From Parcubacteria group bacterium GW2011_GWA2_48_9 (GTDB lineage Bacteria; Patescibacteriota; Patescibacteriia; UBA10025), in assembly GCA_001003705.1 (NCBI GenBank), contig LCPQ01000011.1, positions 1 to 45,086 of the forward strand: 45,086 nucleotides of DNA, read 5' to 3'. The notes below the pieces were generated by a model, which was not told the DNA's origin, did no database searches, and saw only the letters and a list, made by a program, of their open reading frames with translations. Below, one piece after another: positions 26,389 through 35,167 of the stretch (position 1 is the first letter of the stretch; every line of letters begins with the position of its first letter). The translations under genes were made by a program, and so were the position numbers.

Positions 26389-27038
26389 ATGAGTATGTTA
26401 AATAATATGCGTACGCCGTCGAATACAGTCGTGCCTTTATATTTATCGTGATAAAGTGTTTGTATCTGCATCTGGGAAAATTTCAGCTTATTCTTCGCCG
26501 CACGGACGATCATTTCAGTTTCGGCTTCGTAGGCGACTCCGCTCCATGCGAGAGCCGGATATACCCCTGCCCTGAAAGCGCGAAATCCACTCTGAGTGTC
26601 AGAAACATAGTAGCCGAAAAGAAGTGAAATTGCCACTGAGAGAAATTTGTTTCCTACCATCATCATAAAGGGCATATCCCGCCCTATCGTTCTCGCACCA
26701 AATACGATATCTGCCTGCTCATTCTTAAGAGTTTCAACAATCTTTGGAACGTCGCTGGCTTTATGCTGCCCATCCGCGTCCATAAGCACCAGGATGTCGG
26801 CTCCGTATTTCATTGCTGCTTCACATCCAGTTTTGAGAGCCGCACCCTTTCCGAGGTTAATTCGATGACGCACGACGGTCACATCCATCACCTTCTTAGC
26901 CACTGCGGCCGTATCGTCTTTCGAGCCATCGTCAACTACGATTACGCCATAATCTGGGACATGCGATCGAACATCAGCGAGTACGTGACTAATTCGTGCC
27001 GCTTCATTATGAGCAGGAATGACCACATATGTTTTCAT
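26373..27038 (-). CDS. Polyprenyl-phosphate glycosyltransferase, DPM1-like (GT2)
   Basis: 221 residues with VVIPAHNEAARI, VDDGSKDDT and LMDADGQH (metal-binding DxDGQH), then SDTQSGFRAFR and EAETEMIVRAAK. These are the landmarks of polyprenyl-phosphate mannose/glucose synthases, which load a sugar onto a lipid phosphate for GT-C enzymes outside the membrane. No membrane segments of its own, so the overlapping DUF2304 gene may supply them. It overlaps the dehydrogenase gene upstream by 4 bp. Confidence 0.9.
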   Translation of the reverse strand: MKTYVVIPAHNEAARISHVLADVRSHVPDYGVIVVDDGSKDDTAAVAKKVMDVTVVRHRINLGKGAALKTGCEAAMKYGADILVLMDADGQHKASDVPKIVETLKNEQADIVFGARTIGRDMPFMMMVGNKFLSVAISLLFGYYVSDTQSGFRAFRAGVYPALAWSGVAYEAETEMIVRAAKNKLKFSQMQIQTLYHDKYKGTTVFDGVRILFNILMWKFL

Positions 27039-28363
27039 CTCCCTATCCCCTTATACCGTATCCCCGCACGAATTATTTTCTCCCTGTCGAGTGCGTTCTG
27101 ACCATCGATAATGACTTTTACACCCCGTCGTTTTAACTCCCCCGCCGTGAGGGCAACGAACTCCTTGTGGCCTGTAGCCAAAATAACAGCCGTGGATTTC
27201 GATAGTAGCGCATCGAGCGTTTTCACCGTCGACTGTTGAGGGAAATACGGATCGTACACGTGGACATTTGCTGAAAAGCTTCTCAAAAGTTCGATGATTT
27301 TCAACGACGGGCTTTCGCGTATATCACCCACGTTCGGCTTGTACGACAGCCCTAGTACGCCCACGGTGGTTCCTTTCAACGGCTTGCCAATGTCATTCAA
27401 TATCCTGATAAGCTGGTTAACTACGTAGGCAGGCATACTGTTGTTGATCTCGCGCGCTAGTCGTAAGAACCGATGGTCGAACCCACTCTGCTTTGCCCGT
27501 TCAATGAGATAATATGGATCAACCGGTATGCAGTGTCCCCCGACGCCGCATGAAGGATAGTGGGCCATGAAAGCGAACGGTTTCGTCGCCGCGCCCTTTA
27601 TGACGTCGTGGACGTCGATGCCCAGCTTGTCGAACGACTTAGCAAGTTCATTAACGAACGCAATATTGATGTCACGAAATGAATTTTCAATAATCTTTGT
27701 AGCTTCCGCTTCCTTGATTGATTTCATCTCGCGGACGTTACCCTCCAGTATCGAACGATAAAAGATAGCGGCGCGCTTCGTGCACTGCGGAGTAACGCCA
27801 CCGACTACTCGAGGTATGTTTCGAACGTTCCATTTCGGGTCTCCAGGGTTAATCCGTTCAGGACAGTGAGCAAGAAAGAAATCCTTTCCGAGCTTCTTGC
27901 CGTCCTTCTCGAGTATTGGCAATACCACCTCTTCACACACACCGGGATTGATAGTTGATTCGACAATAACCAGCTGTCCCCTTTTCATATTTTTCGCCAC
28001 CTTCGTTGCCGCCGACTTCACTGGTCCCAAATCTGGATTATAGAACTTGTCAACGGGTGTAGGAACACAAATAATAGCAATGTCACTTTTTCGAATTATT
28101 CCGGCGTCTATGGTGGCGATGATTCCCTTTTTCGCAACCAAACGGTCTAACTCCTGATCGCCTGGAATCGGACTCACTCCGCTATTAATCATGTTAACCT
28201 TTTTCCTATCCAGAGCTACCCCGTACGTTCGGTAGCCCTTTTCCGCACAGAGCACGGCAAGTGGCAACCCGACGTATCCAAGTCCAATAATGGCAACAAT
28301 ATTCTTCTTCTTCTTTGCGGATTTTCGTATCGACATAGTCACTTTAGGATGAGTGATTTTCAT
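27035..28363 (-). CDS. wbpA: UDP-N-acetyl-D-glucosamine 6-dehydrogenase (WbpA type)
   Basis: The NAD enzyme oxidises C6 of UDP-GlcNAc to UDP-GlcNAcA in two steps. From the start at 28363 the product has 442 residues: GLGYVGLPLA (27-36), CVPTPVD (99-105), ESTINPG, LAHCPERINPGD and the catalytic C278 in GVGGHCIPVDPYY. The start is chosen because longer in-frame sequence lies inside the preceding gene; ATG overlaps its TGA (ATGA). A later ATG at 28336 is also possible. This step feeds WlbA, though the gene lies 16 kb from it on the other strand. Confidence 0.92.
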   Translation of the reverse strand: MKITHPKVTMSIRKSAKKKKNIVAIIGLGYVGLPLAVLCAEKGYRTYGVALDRKKVNMINSGVSPIPGDQELDRLVAKKGIIATIDAGIIRKSDIAIICVPTPVDKFYNPDLGPVKSAATKVAKNMKRGQLVIVESTINPGVCEEVVLPILEKDGKKLGKDFFLAHCPERINPGDPKWNVRNIPRVVGGVTPQCTKRAAIFYRSILEGNVREMKSIKEAEATKIIENSFRDINIAFVNELAKSFDKLGIDVHDVIKGAATKPFAFMAHYPSCGVGGHCIPVDPYYLIERAKQSGFDHRFLRLAREINNSMPAYVVNQLIRILNDIGKPLKGTTVGVLGLSYKPNVGDIRESPSLKIIELLRSFSANVHVYDPYFPQQSTVKTLDALLSKSTAVILATGHKEFVALTAGELKRRGVKVIIDGQNALDREKIIRAGIRYKGIGR

Positions 28364-29697
28364 TTTTTTACAAATATTTCTCTGATGTACCCGCGGCCGA
28401 TTCCGATGTAACGAAAACCGAGATGGCGCATCGTTTCCGGGTCGTATATATTTCTTCCGTCGACAATGTTCGGTTCTGCAAGTAATTTCTTCATTTTTTC
28501 TAATTTTAATGCGGTAAACTGCGGCCATTCAGTGATGATTGCAGCGACGTGCGCACCTCGTAAAGCATCATACGGATTTCGATGGTACGTCAGGAGAGAG
28601 CCAAAGATACGCCGCGTTGAATTTATAGCGACAGGGTCAGTGACGTGCAGCTTAGCCCCAGCGCGCAACAGGCTTTTTATGATATCCAGTGAAGGGGCAT
28701 CGCGTAAATCATCAGTCTGCGGCTTAAATGACAGGCCCAGTAGCGCCACTTTTTTGCCTTTAATCTTTGGGACGAGCATGCGAATTCTTTGTACAAAAAA
28801 CTTGCGTTGATCCTTATTAATCTGATCAACGACGTCGAGGAATTTGAAGCGGTAGCCAAGCTTCTGTGAAATGCGGATCAGAGCTCGGATATCCTTTGGA
28901 AAACAGAGGCCTCCATACCCTATTCCTGCGCTCAAAAATGCGCGCTGACCGATGCGCGGATCCGCCTTCAGTGCGGCAGACACTACTTCGACGTCTGCGC
29001 CAATTTCTTCGCATAGTCGCGCAATGCTGTTGATAAAGGAAATGTGGCTGGCCAAAAAGACGTTCGCTGCGTACTTGATCAACTCCGCTGTACGGTTATT
29101 AGTCTCAATAATAGGCGCCTTAATACCTGCGTAGATTTCCCGCATGATTTTCTTAACACGTGCAGTGACCTGTTGCTCATAGCCGAGAATTATCCTGTCA
29201 GCTTTTAGAAATGCTCCTAGTGCGACGCCTTCGCGTAAGAACTCGGGGTTCGAAACGATCGAAAAATGGCCGGAAAAGGTTCTTTGGATACTGCGGCGAA
29301 GAAGAAGTGATGCACCGATAGGAACCGTGCTCTTCGAAACAATGATTTCCCCTCCACGAAGATTCGCTGCGATGCTTTTTGCAGCGCTTTTTACATATGA
29401 GATGTCTACACTACCATCCTTTCTGGAAGGCGTTCCAACAGTGATAAAAATAACTTCCGATCCACGTAAGGCAGTAACAGGGTCACTTTCGAATGTGAGT
29501 CTCTTTTGGCGAACGGACTGTAGTATTATTTCACGGAGACCCGGTTCAAAAAACGGCATACTACCACGTTTGAGAAGGGAAATTTTCTTGGTGTCAATAT
29601 CGTGACACACTACGCGATGTCCAAGTTTGGCAAGGCATGCGCCCGTCACGAGCCCTACATACCCCGATCCTACAATGGTTATTGCATGTCGAGTCAT
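28360..29697 (-). CDS. ugd: UDP-glucose 6-dehydrogenase
   Basis: 445 residues. SGYVGLVTGACLAKLGH (11-27) binds NAD; VGTPSRKDGSVD, SKSTVPIGAS and NPEFLREGVAL follow; the catalytic Cys is C265 in GIGYGGLCFPKD. This pattern marks UDP-glucose dehydrogenases, giving UDP-glucuronate, rather than the UDP-GlcNAc type next to it. ATG 29697 is preferred to a GTG 27 bp earlier because it fits the usual N-terminus. The UXS-like gene lies just upstream. Confidence 0.92.
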   Translation of the reverse strand: MTRHAITIVGSGYVGLVTGACLAKLGHRVVCHDIDTKKISLLKRGSMPFFEPGLREIILQSVRQKRLTFESDPVTALRGSEVIFITVGTPSRKDGSVDISYVKSAAKSIAANLRGGEIIVSKSTVPIGASLLLRRSIQRTFSGHFSIVSNPEFLREGVALGAFLKADRIILGYEQQVTARVKKIMREIYAGIKAPIIETNNRTAELIKYAANVFLASHISFINSIARLCEEIGADVEVVSAALKADPRIGQRAFLSAGIGYGGLCFPKDIRALIRISQKLGYRFKFLDVVDQINKDQRKFFVQRIRMLVPKIKGKKVALLGLSFKPQTDDLRDAPSLDIIKSLLRAGAKLHVTDPVAINSTRRIFGSLLTYHRNPYDALRGAHVAAIITEWPQFTALKLEKMKKLLAEPNIVDGRNIYDPETMRHLGFRYIGIGRGYIREIFVKK

Positions 29698-29746
29698 ACC
29701 TATATTAAAAAAATCTACAGTCACGCATATGCAGATCCACCACGAT

Positions 29747-30757
29747 TTACACCTTTACCTCGTTAATATCCACTGCTTCGCTTCCGCGCATGTACTCAAT
29801 AGTCTGCTTGAGACCCTCTACGAGTGAAACTACGGGAAACCAACCGAGACGTTCCTTTGCGAGTGAAATATCTGGAGTTCCTTGGCGCGCGACAAACGGG
29901 GAACGGCTCTCAAAAATGATTTTCGAAGACACGCCCATGAGTTCAATTATTTTTCTGGCTACGTCTGAAATGGTGATTTCTTCTGGGCTTCCAATGTTCA
30001 TCGGACTGGTATCCTTCGATCGTGCCACCCTTGTTAAAGCTTCTATGCAATCAGAGACGTAACATAATGTGACGGTATCGGAATCTGATCCCATGACGTG
30101 AATATCCTCACCTTTCAATGCTTGGCGGATGAACTCAGGGATCATTCTGCCATCCGTGAGACGCATCCGAGGACCATACACATTAAAGAGTCGTATGATT
30201 TTAGCGTCAATTCCGAATGTCATTCTATACTGAGTAACCATGCTTTCGGAAAAACGTTTTCCTTCCGAATAAACGCTCCGCGGACCAAGAAAGTCAGTAT
30301 ATCCCCAGTAGGACTCAGGCAGCTGACGTGCATCAAGCGGTTCGCCGTACACAGCCGCAGACGAGAAATGTATAAATTTCGCCTTGTACTTGACTGCGAT
30401 ATCTAATGCATTCTTTGTCGCGTGGCTACTCGCAAGAAGTGTTTGAATAGGATACGTAGAGTAATACTGCGGTGAAGCCGGACATGCTAAATTGTAAATT
30501 TCGTGAACACCGACATACGGCACTTTAAGCGGTATAAGTTCGGCATAGGTCTCGAGAGCCAACGGTTCAGTCAAGTCATGTCTGATAAACTTAAATCGGG
30601 GATTTTGCAGTAGAGGTGAAATATTCTCGAGAGAACCAGTACTAAAATTATCAACACAAACAACATTATTACGCTTAATAAGCTCCTGGCAAAGATAGGA
30701 GCCGATAAAGCCCGCCCCTCCTAGAATTAACACATTGCGCAATTCGTCACTGTTCAT
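29747..30757 (-). CDS. UDP-glucuronate decarboxylase-like epimerase (UXS-like SDR)
   Basis: 336 residues. GGAGFIGSY (13-21) and the S-x-Y-x3-K pair (Y163, K167 in SVYSEGKRF) are present, with CPASPQYY, ESYWGYTDFLGPRS and RMRLTDGRMIPEF strongly resembling UDP-glucuronate decarboxylase, which makes UDP-xylose. But the segment FSSAAVYGEP has Ala at the place where UXS has the Glu of STSEVYGDP. That Glu takes part in catalysis in studied UXS enzymes, so the reaction may differ. A UDP-glucuronate source (ugd) is the next gene. Confidence 0.8.
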   Translation of the reverse strand: MNSDELRNVLILGGAGFIGSYLCQELIKRNNVVCVDNFSTGSLENISPLLQNPRFKFIRHDLTEPLALETYAELIPLKVPYVGVHEIYNLACPASPQYYSTYPIQTLLASSHATKNALDIAVKYKAKFIHFSSAAVYGEPLDARQLPESYWGYTDFLGPRSVYSEGKRFSESMVTQYRMTFGIDAKIIRLFNVYGPRMRLTDGRMIPEFIRQALKGEDIHVMGSDSDTVTLCYVSDCIEALTRVARSKDTSPMNIGSPEEITISDVARKIIELMGVSSKIIFESRSPFVARQGTPDISLAKERLGWFPVVSLVEGLKQTIEYMRGSEAVDINEVKV

Positions 30758-31470
30758 ACTTTATGAAAGAAAATAAATCGTATCCTGAGAATAATAAGCG
30801 TCATTAACACCTTTAGACTTCCTGCCGCCAGACGGAGCGGCGAACCAAGCTCGGCTGAACTCGAGCGATCCTCCCAGATTGTTGGAACTTCGCGAATAGC
30901 ATACCCACGCAACTGAAGTAGATAGAGTAGCTCCACGTCGATCGCCATGTTTTGAACGCGGCAGTATGGAAGGATTTTCTTTAACGCGGACGCCCTGAAA
31001 ATCTTCGCACCACATTGAGTGTCAGCATACGGAAGGTTGAAAAGGAATCGCTCAATCGCCATAAATGCCTTACTGATGAACATGCGGCGTGGCGTCCTTC
31101 GGGTCACGACGGAATCTGGAAGCCATCGGGAAGCTATGGCGCCATCCGTTCCCATCGCAGCATCAAGAAGTTTCTTAAACTCTTGTGGCGACGTGGCACC
31201 ATCGGCATCGACGAATCCGATATATTCACCCTCAGCGGACCGTAATCCCGTCACGACCGCTGCCCCTTTCCCCGCCCGAGGAAGCTCGGTGTGTTTCAAA
31301 CGCCCTGGGTACTTGTGTTCAAACTCCTTTACTACATCGATGGTTGCGTCAGTGCAGCCATTTGCGATAACACACAGGTGGATATCAGCGGAGAAGAACG
31401 CTAGATATGCTCCGAGGGTCGAACCAATTCGCTGTGCTTCATTGTAGGCAGGGATGACGATTGTGAACAT
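30754..31470 (-). CDS. Lipid-phosphate glycosyltransferase, ALG5/DPG-synthase-like (GT2)
   Basis: 238 residues: VIPAYNEAQRIGSTL, CVIANGCTDAT, FVDADGATSP (metal site) and DTQCGAKIFR. This set marks the branch close to dolichyl-phosphate glucosyltransferase. It probably puts a sugar onto undecaprenyl phosphate for later transfer outside. One possible membrane segment at the C-terminus (RLAAGSLKVLMTLIILRIRF). It begins the unit transcribed from the promoter at 31552-31580 and overlaps the UXS-like gene by 4 bp. Confidence 0.88.
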   Translation of the reverse strand: MFTIVIPAYNEAQRIGSTLGAYLAFFSADIHLCVIANGCTDATIDVVKEFEHKYPGRLKHTELPRAGKGAAVVTGLRSAEGEYIGFVDADGATSPQEFKKLLDAAMGTDGAIASRWLPDSVVTRRTPRRMFISKAFMAIERFLFNLPYADTQCGAKIFRASALKKILPYCRVQNMAIDVELLYLLQLRGYAIREVPTIWEDRSSSAELGSPLRLAAGSLKVLMTLIILRIRFIFFHKV

Positions 31471-31551
31471 ACATTACTTTACTTTCAACAATGTAAAGGA
31501 CATTCAATGTGCCTGTGGAACAATAGTTTCTCTTCCAGATTGATACTTCAT

Positions 31552-31580
31552 ACTATACCTGAAATAATGGGAAATCTCAA
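31552..31580 (-). promoter_or_regulatory. Sigma70-type promoter of the nucleotide-sugar operon
   Basis: Reverse strand TTGAGA (31575-31580), 17-bp spacer, TATAGT (31552-31557). The predicted start is near 31544, giving a leader of about 74 nt with a small CTTTAC...GTAAAG hairpin near the start codon at 31470. The -35 overlaps the end of the GtrA gene, so it can drive 31470 downward separately from the genes upstream. Confidence 0.6.
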
Positions 31581-32071
31581 GTGGACTCTCCGCTCATAAC
31601 GGGCGGTTCCATTGCTTTTTTTGAACGAAATACCCAGTGCTTGTTCATGAAAAAGTTCCAAAACATCGCTATAACGACAGCGACAGCTTTTGCAAAAAGA
31701 TCATACATGCCGGCATGAGTCACGAGTATAAAGAGCGCTAGTTCAACGATGACGAGAGCTACGGCGTTAATCAAGACAAACTTCGAAAACTGGATGTACT
31801 CCCAGCGTCCCTGGTCACGAAAAGTCCAGTACTTGTTGATAAAATAACTGTTAGTGACAGCGACTACAAAAGAAATAAGATTTGCCAATAGAAAATGTTC
31901 TTGAAAGAAAGAGAGTGACCGCGTTAATGCAAAGTACAGCGTATAGTCGATCGTTGTGTTGGTCACTCCGACAAGACCGAATTTGACGAACTGGCGTACT
32001 GAGAAACGTTTCAGAAACAAAAATGGCCAGATGGTAAAGAGTGTATGTTTTTCTACGTCAGCAAACCGCAT
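31577..32071 (-). CDS. GtrA-family membrane protein
   Basis: 164 residues with four membrane segments; RQFVKFGLVGVTNTTIDYTLY opens the domain as in GtrA proteins, and FFMNKHWVFR closes it. GtrA proteins are thought to flip polyprenyl-phosphate-linked sugars. With the ALG5-like GT2 downstream and GT-C candidates elsewhere it would complete a lipid-linked sugar system of the Gtr type. Confidence 0.88.
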   Translation of the reverse strand: MRFADVEKHTLFTIWPFLFLKRFSVRQFVKFGLVGVTNTTIDYTLYFALTRSLSFFQEHFLLANLISFVVAVTNSYFINKYWTFRDQGRWEYIQFSKFVLINAVALVIVELALFILVTHAGMYDLFAKAVAVVIAMFWNFFMNKHWVFRSKKAMEPPVMSGEST

Positions 32072-32077
32072 ACATAT

Positions 32078-34066
32078 TTATAACCCCCCCACGGTAATTC
32101 CTGTTCGTTCCGATACGTCAAAGGCGTAGAATTGAGTGATTAGGGCACCATCTTTATTCAGCACACGAACATGCGGCGCACCGCCCGGCCCAGCACCTGT
32201 AATAATTTCGTCGGTGCCGTCCCCATTCACATCACCTGCCGCGACATTGACTCCGCCGCGAAATGCAGTTGGGTAGGCGAAAAATTGACCGACGAGAACA
32301 CCTTTGTGGGAAAAAATTCTCACATGCGGCGCACCGCCCGGCCCAGCACCTGTAATAATTTCGTCGGTGCCGTCCCCATTCACATCACCTGCCGCGACGT
32401 TGACTCCGCCCCTGAATGATGGGTCGTACGCGTAGAAAAAACCTATGACATCCCCCTGACCATTAAATATTCGCACATGCGGCGCACCGCCGTTGCCCGC
32501 TCCAGCCAGGATTTCATCCGTTCCATTGCCGTCGAGATCGCCAGCTGTGACGTTTACCCCGCCACGAAAAGTCGCATTATAGGCGAAAAATGAACCAACG
32601 AGCTTTCCTGAAGATGAGTGGATGCGCACATGCGGTGCACCACCCGGCCCAGCACCGGCAAGGATTTCCTTTGAACCGTCACCAGAAAGATCAGCTGTCG
32701 CCACATGTACTCCCCCGGTGAAATTTTCCGCGAATGCATAAAAGTTAGTCGTTAAATCCCCAGCCTCATTGTATACGTGGAGTAAAGGCGACGCCCCTGG
32801 CTCACGCGATACAACAATATTCCCTGGAATAAATGAAAGCTGTTCACTCTGGAGCAGCGCGGAAAGATTTACTCTCCCTGCGCCCAAGTCATTCGCGTAC
32901 CCAGCGTTCAGGGTGGAAATGTCAAACGCCGTCTCTCCGAGTGCTGTCTCTAAATTAACGGCAGTTTGCAGTAGATTGTGCGATTTCGCTAATGCTAATG
33001 CGCCGGAAATAAACGGCGCTGACGCCGACGTACCATACCATCCTGTTTGGTAATATTCAGTGAGACCTTGCGCAACATCGTATACCACTGTTCCATACAT
33101 ATTAATCCCAGGTGCCGAAATATCAACGCACGATCCATAATTTGAAAAAGATGTCTTCTGATCGCTACTATCTGTAGCTGCGACACCAATGACGTCGTCA
33201 TCGCATACTGGGTACCGCGGAGAGACGTCGAGGTCAACTCCATCATTTCCTGCTGATGCGACGACAAGAATACCTTGGGAACGAGCCTGAGAGATGGCAC
33301 CTGCCAGTGTCGCACTATACGTATTGCCAACAAAACTCAGATTGATAATATCCGCTCCATTCTCAGCCGCATACTGCACTCCTTCAGCCACTGTCAATGT
33401 GGAACCATGCCCCGTATGGTCCAGAACGCGAATAGGCATGATAGTGGCTGAATACGCCACACCGGCAATTCCTTTTGCATTATTTCCCACAGCGGCCGCA
33501 ATTCCTGCCACTACAGTTCCATGATGAATTCCTGTCGTGGTCCATCCATCATGAAATTTTGGTTTGGGGCTCTGGGTGTCTTCTGCAAAATCCCATCCGT
33601 TACGATCGTCTACGTATCCGTTATGGTCATCGTCAATCGCATTGCCAGCAATTTCATCTGTGTTCACCCACACGTTGGCTGCAAGGTCGGGGTGATCTAT
33701 CTGGACTCCCGAATCTACTATGGCTATCACAACACTAGCGTCTCCCGTCGTGCTATCCCACGCTTGCGATGCTCCCGCAATGTCGAGAGACCACTGAGAA
33801 GCAAAATAGGTATCATCGGGAATTAGTGTCGCTCGGTATTCAGCATTTGGCTCAATATACTCTATAGCCGGGTTCAACGCATATCCTCCAATGACGTCAT
33901 GGTATGACACCCCGGAATTGAGACGGATAAGTTTAACATGAGGATCAGAACGGTATTTTACGAGCACTTCACGGGTGGAAAGGTCAGACTCGGTAGCCTG
34001 GCAAACTGTCGGAATCAGTAGTGCGCCGAAAAATAGCACAACCATAACCTGCCGGAATTCCCTCAT
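32078..34066 (-). CDS. Secreted subtilisin-like S8 protease with C-terminal FG-GAP repeats
   Basis: 662 residues. Signal peptide about 1-24 (cleavage near CQA). A short inhibitor I9-like propeptide (about 30-78) ends at YIEPNAEYR. The catalytic domain (about 85-400) has D118 in IVDSGVQIDHPDL, H182 in HHGTVVAG, N274 in ASAGNDG and S347 in GTSASAP, so it should be active. From about 415 to the end come at least four and probably five repeats of about 50 residues with GAGPGGAPHVRI and DxNGDGxDE calcium-binding loops, a beta-propeller common in Patescibacterial surface proteins. Probably cell-surface or released; substrates unknown. Confidence 0.92.
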   Translation of the reverse strand: MREFRQVMVVLFFGALLIPTVCQATESDLSTREVLVKYRSDPHVKLIRLNSGVSYHDVIGGYALNPAIEYIEPNAEYRATLIPDDTYFASQWSLDIAGASQAWDSTTGDASVVIAIVDSGVQIDHPDLAANVWVNTDEIAGNAIDDDHNGYVDDRNGWDFAEDTQSPKPKFHDGWTTTGIHHGTVVAGIAAAVGNNAKGIAGVAYSATIMPIRVLDHTGHGSTLTVAEGVQYAAENGADIINLSFVGNTYSATLAGAISQARSQGILVVASAGNDGVDLDVSPRYPVCDDDVIGVAATDSSDQKTSFSNYGSCVDISAPGINMYGTVVYDVAQGLTEYYQTGWYGTSASAPFISGALALAKSHNLLQTAVNLETALGETAFDISTLNAGYANDLGAGRVNLSALLQSEQLSFIPGNIVVSREPGASPLLHVYNEAGDLTTNFYAFAENFTGGVHVATADLSGDGSKEILAGAGPGGAPHVRIHSSSGKLVGSFFAYNATFRGGVNVTAGDLDGNGTDEILAGAGNGGAPHVRIFNGQGDVIGFFYAYDPSFRGGVNVAAGDVNGDGTDEIITGAGPGGAPHVRIFSHKGVLVGQFFAYPTAFRGGVNVAAGDVNGDGTDEIITGAGPGGAPHVRVLNKDGALITQFYAFDVSERTGITVGGL
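32170..32410 (-). repeat. Two near-identical FG-GAP repeat units in the protease gene
   Basis: The blocks starting at 32170 and 32323 are offset by 153 bp (51 codons) and are identical for about 76 bp, continuing with a single mismatch. The upstream units near 32477 and 32630 are clearly more diverged. Identity at silent positions points to recent duplication or gene conversion, so the number of units may vary between strains. Confidence 0.85.
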
Positions 34067-34070
34067 AGGA

Positions 34071-35156
34071 TTATCGAAATTCTAAGGTTACTTTAATTTC
34101 TCGCGTATCCGTACCCCTGCGTAGCGATAGGGTAATCTCACCATTTGACGCAGTGACGGATCGGAGTGCATCAGCGAGCGACACAGATGCTGTGAGCGTT
34201 TCTGATCCTATATGCGTAATAATGTCACCCTCTTGAACCCCTCCAACTGCGGACGGCGATCCAGAAATAACTGCTGGTTCGTCACCTCCGTACACATATG
34301 CGCCGACCTGTTCGTTGACGTCAAATATACGTACAAAACTAGGGTCCTCGGATAAATCAATGTAGTGAAGACCAAGAAAGGGATATACGACAGCATCGTT
34401 CTCTAGAAAACTTCGTAGCGAATCGGCAATAGTATCTGAGGTAACTGCCGTGATGCCCTCGGGTCCGACTGCCCGCACTATACCGATAATTTTTCCCCCT
34501 CTATCAGCAACGGGTGTGCCGGGTGATACACCGACAGTTGAAGAGCCGAGAATAAGGCTAGCAGCTGCATCCTCAGAAGAATGTATCACTCCTCCCGAAG
34601 TTCCTGGTACACCATCGTTTGAAATAATAGGGTGTCTTACCATACTGCCCGGCCTACCAAGAAGGTCCGCCTCGAATGTATATACGCTTTGCCCTAAAAT
34701 TACATATCCCTGCGTATCGGTGAGATCGACGGTGCTGCTGAAAACTCCGTCATTCGTCATGAGAATTCCCCAAGCTACGAACCCCTCGGGAGATAAGATA
34801 TCATCACCGATATTGGTGCGCGCGTCAGAACGGTAGAGGCCTATCAGCGCAGGACTTACTTTTTCTCGAAGTCGGGATTCGACCTGCTGGATAGTCGCTT
34901 CCTCGGAAGACAATGATCTCACGATACCGCCAATCGAATCAGTGAGCGTAGAGGGAGGCACCAGCCCGAAACGGTACCATAGACCCTCCCACCGCAAAAC
35001 AATAATTATCCCTACCAGGCCGGCAAAGAAACCAATGACCAAAGAGAGCGCCACATACATCATCCACGAATTATTGTTCCACGCTTTCGGCGGAGGAGTG
35101 ACATTATGTGCTCGTTCAGGGTGACTAGGAGATGTGGGAGAAATACGTGCCTGCAT
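34071..35156 (-). CDS. Membrane-anchored HtrA-like (S1C/PDZ) protein, probably without protease activity
   Basis: 361 residues: basic Pro-rich N-terminus, one membrane segment (33-55), trypsin-like fold about 90-250 and a PDZ domain about 258-361 (AVGGVQEGDIITHIGS). In active HtrA the His lies in a GYILTNNHVV-type segment; here the equivalent is TNDGVFSSTVDL with no His. The GNSGGPL serine loop is replaced by VSPGTPVADRGGK, so the nucleophile also seems lost. It could work as a scaffold or binding protein. It lies 4 bp before the S8 protease gene, the likely operon partner. Confidence 0.82.
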   Translation of the reverse strand: MQARISPTSPSHPERAHNVTPPPKAWNNNSWMMYVALSLVIGFFAGLVGIIIVLRWEGLWYRFGLVPPSTLTDSIGGIVRSLSSEEATIQQVESRLREKVSPALIGLYRSDARTNIGDDILSPEGFVAWGILMTNDGVFSSTVDLTDTQGYVILGQSVYTFEADLLGRPGSMVRHPIISNDGVPGTSGGVIHSSEDAAASLILGSSTVGVSPGTPVADRGGKIIGIVRAVGPEGITAVTSDTIADSLRSFLENDAVVYPFLGLHYIDLSEDPSFVRIFDVNEQVGAYVYGGDEPAVISGSPSAVGGVQEGDIITHIGSETLTASVSLADALRSVTASNGEITLSLRRGTDTREIKVTLEFR

Positions 35157-35167
35157 GTGAAAGATGA

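Noticed and set aside
28364-28528. Longer N-terminus for the WbpA-type dehydrogenase
   Set aside because: The extra 55 codons lie inside the ugd C-terminus and read as basic out-of-frame sequence; the family starts near GLGYVG.
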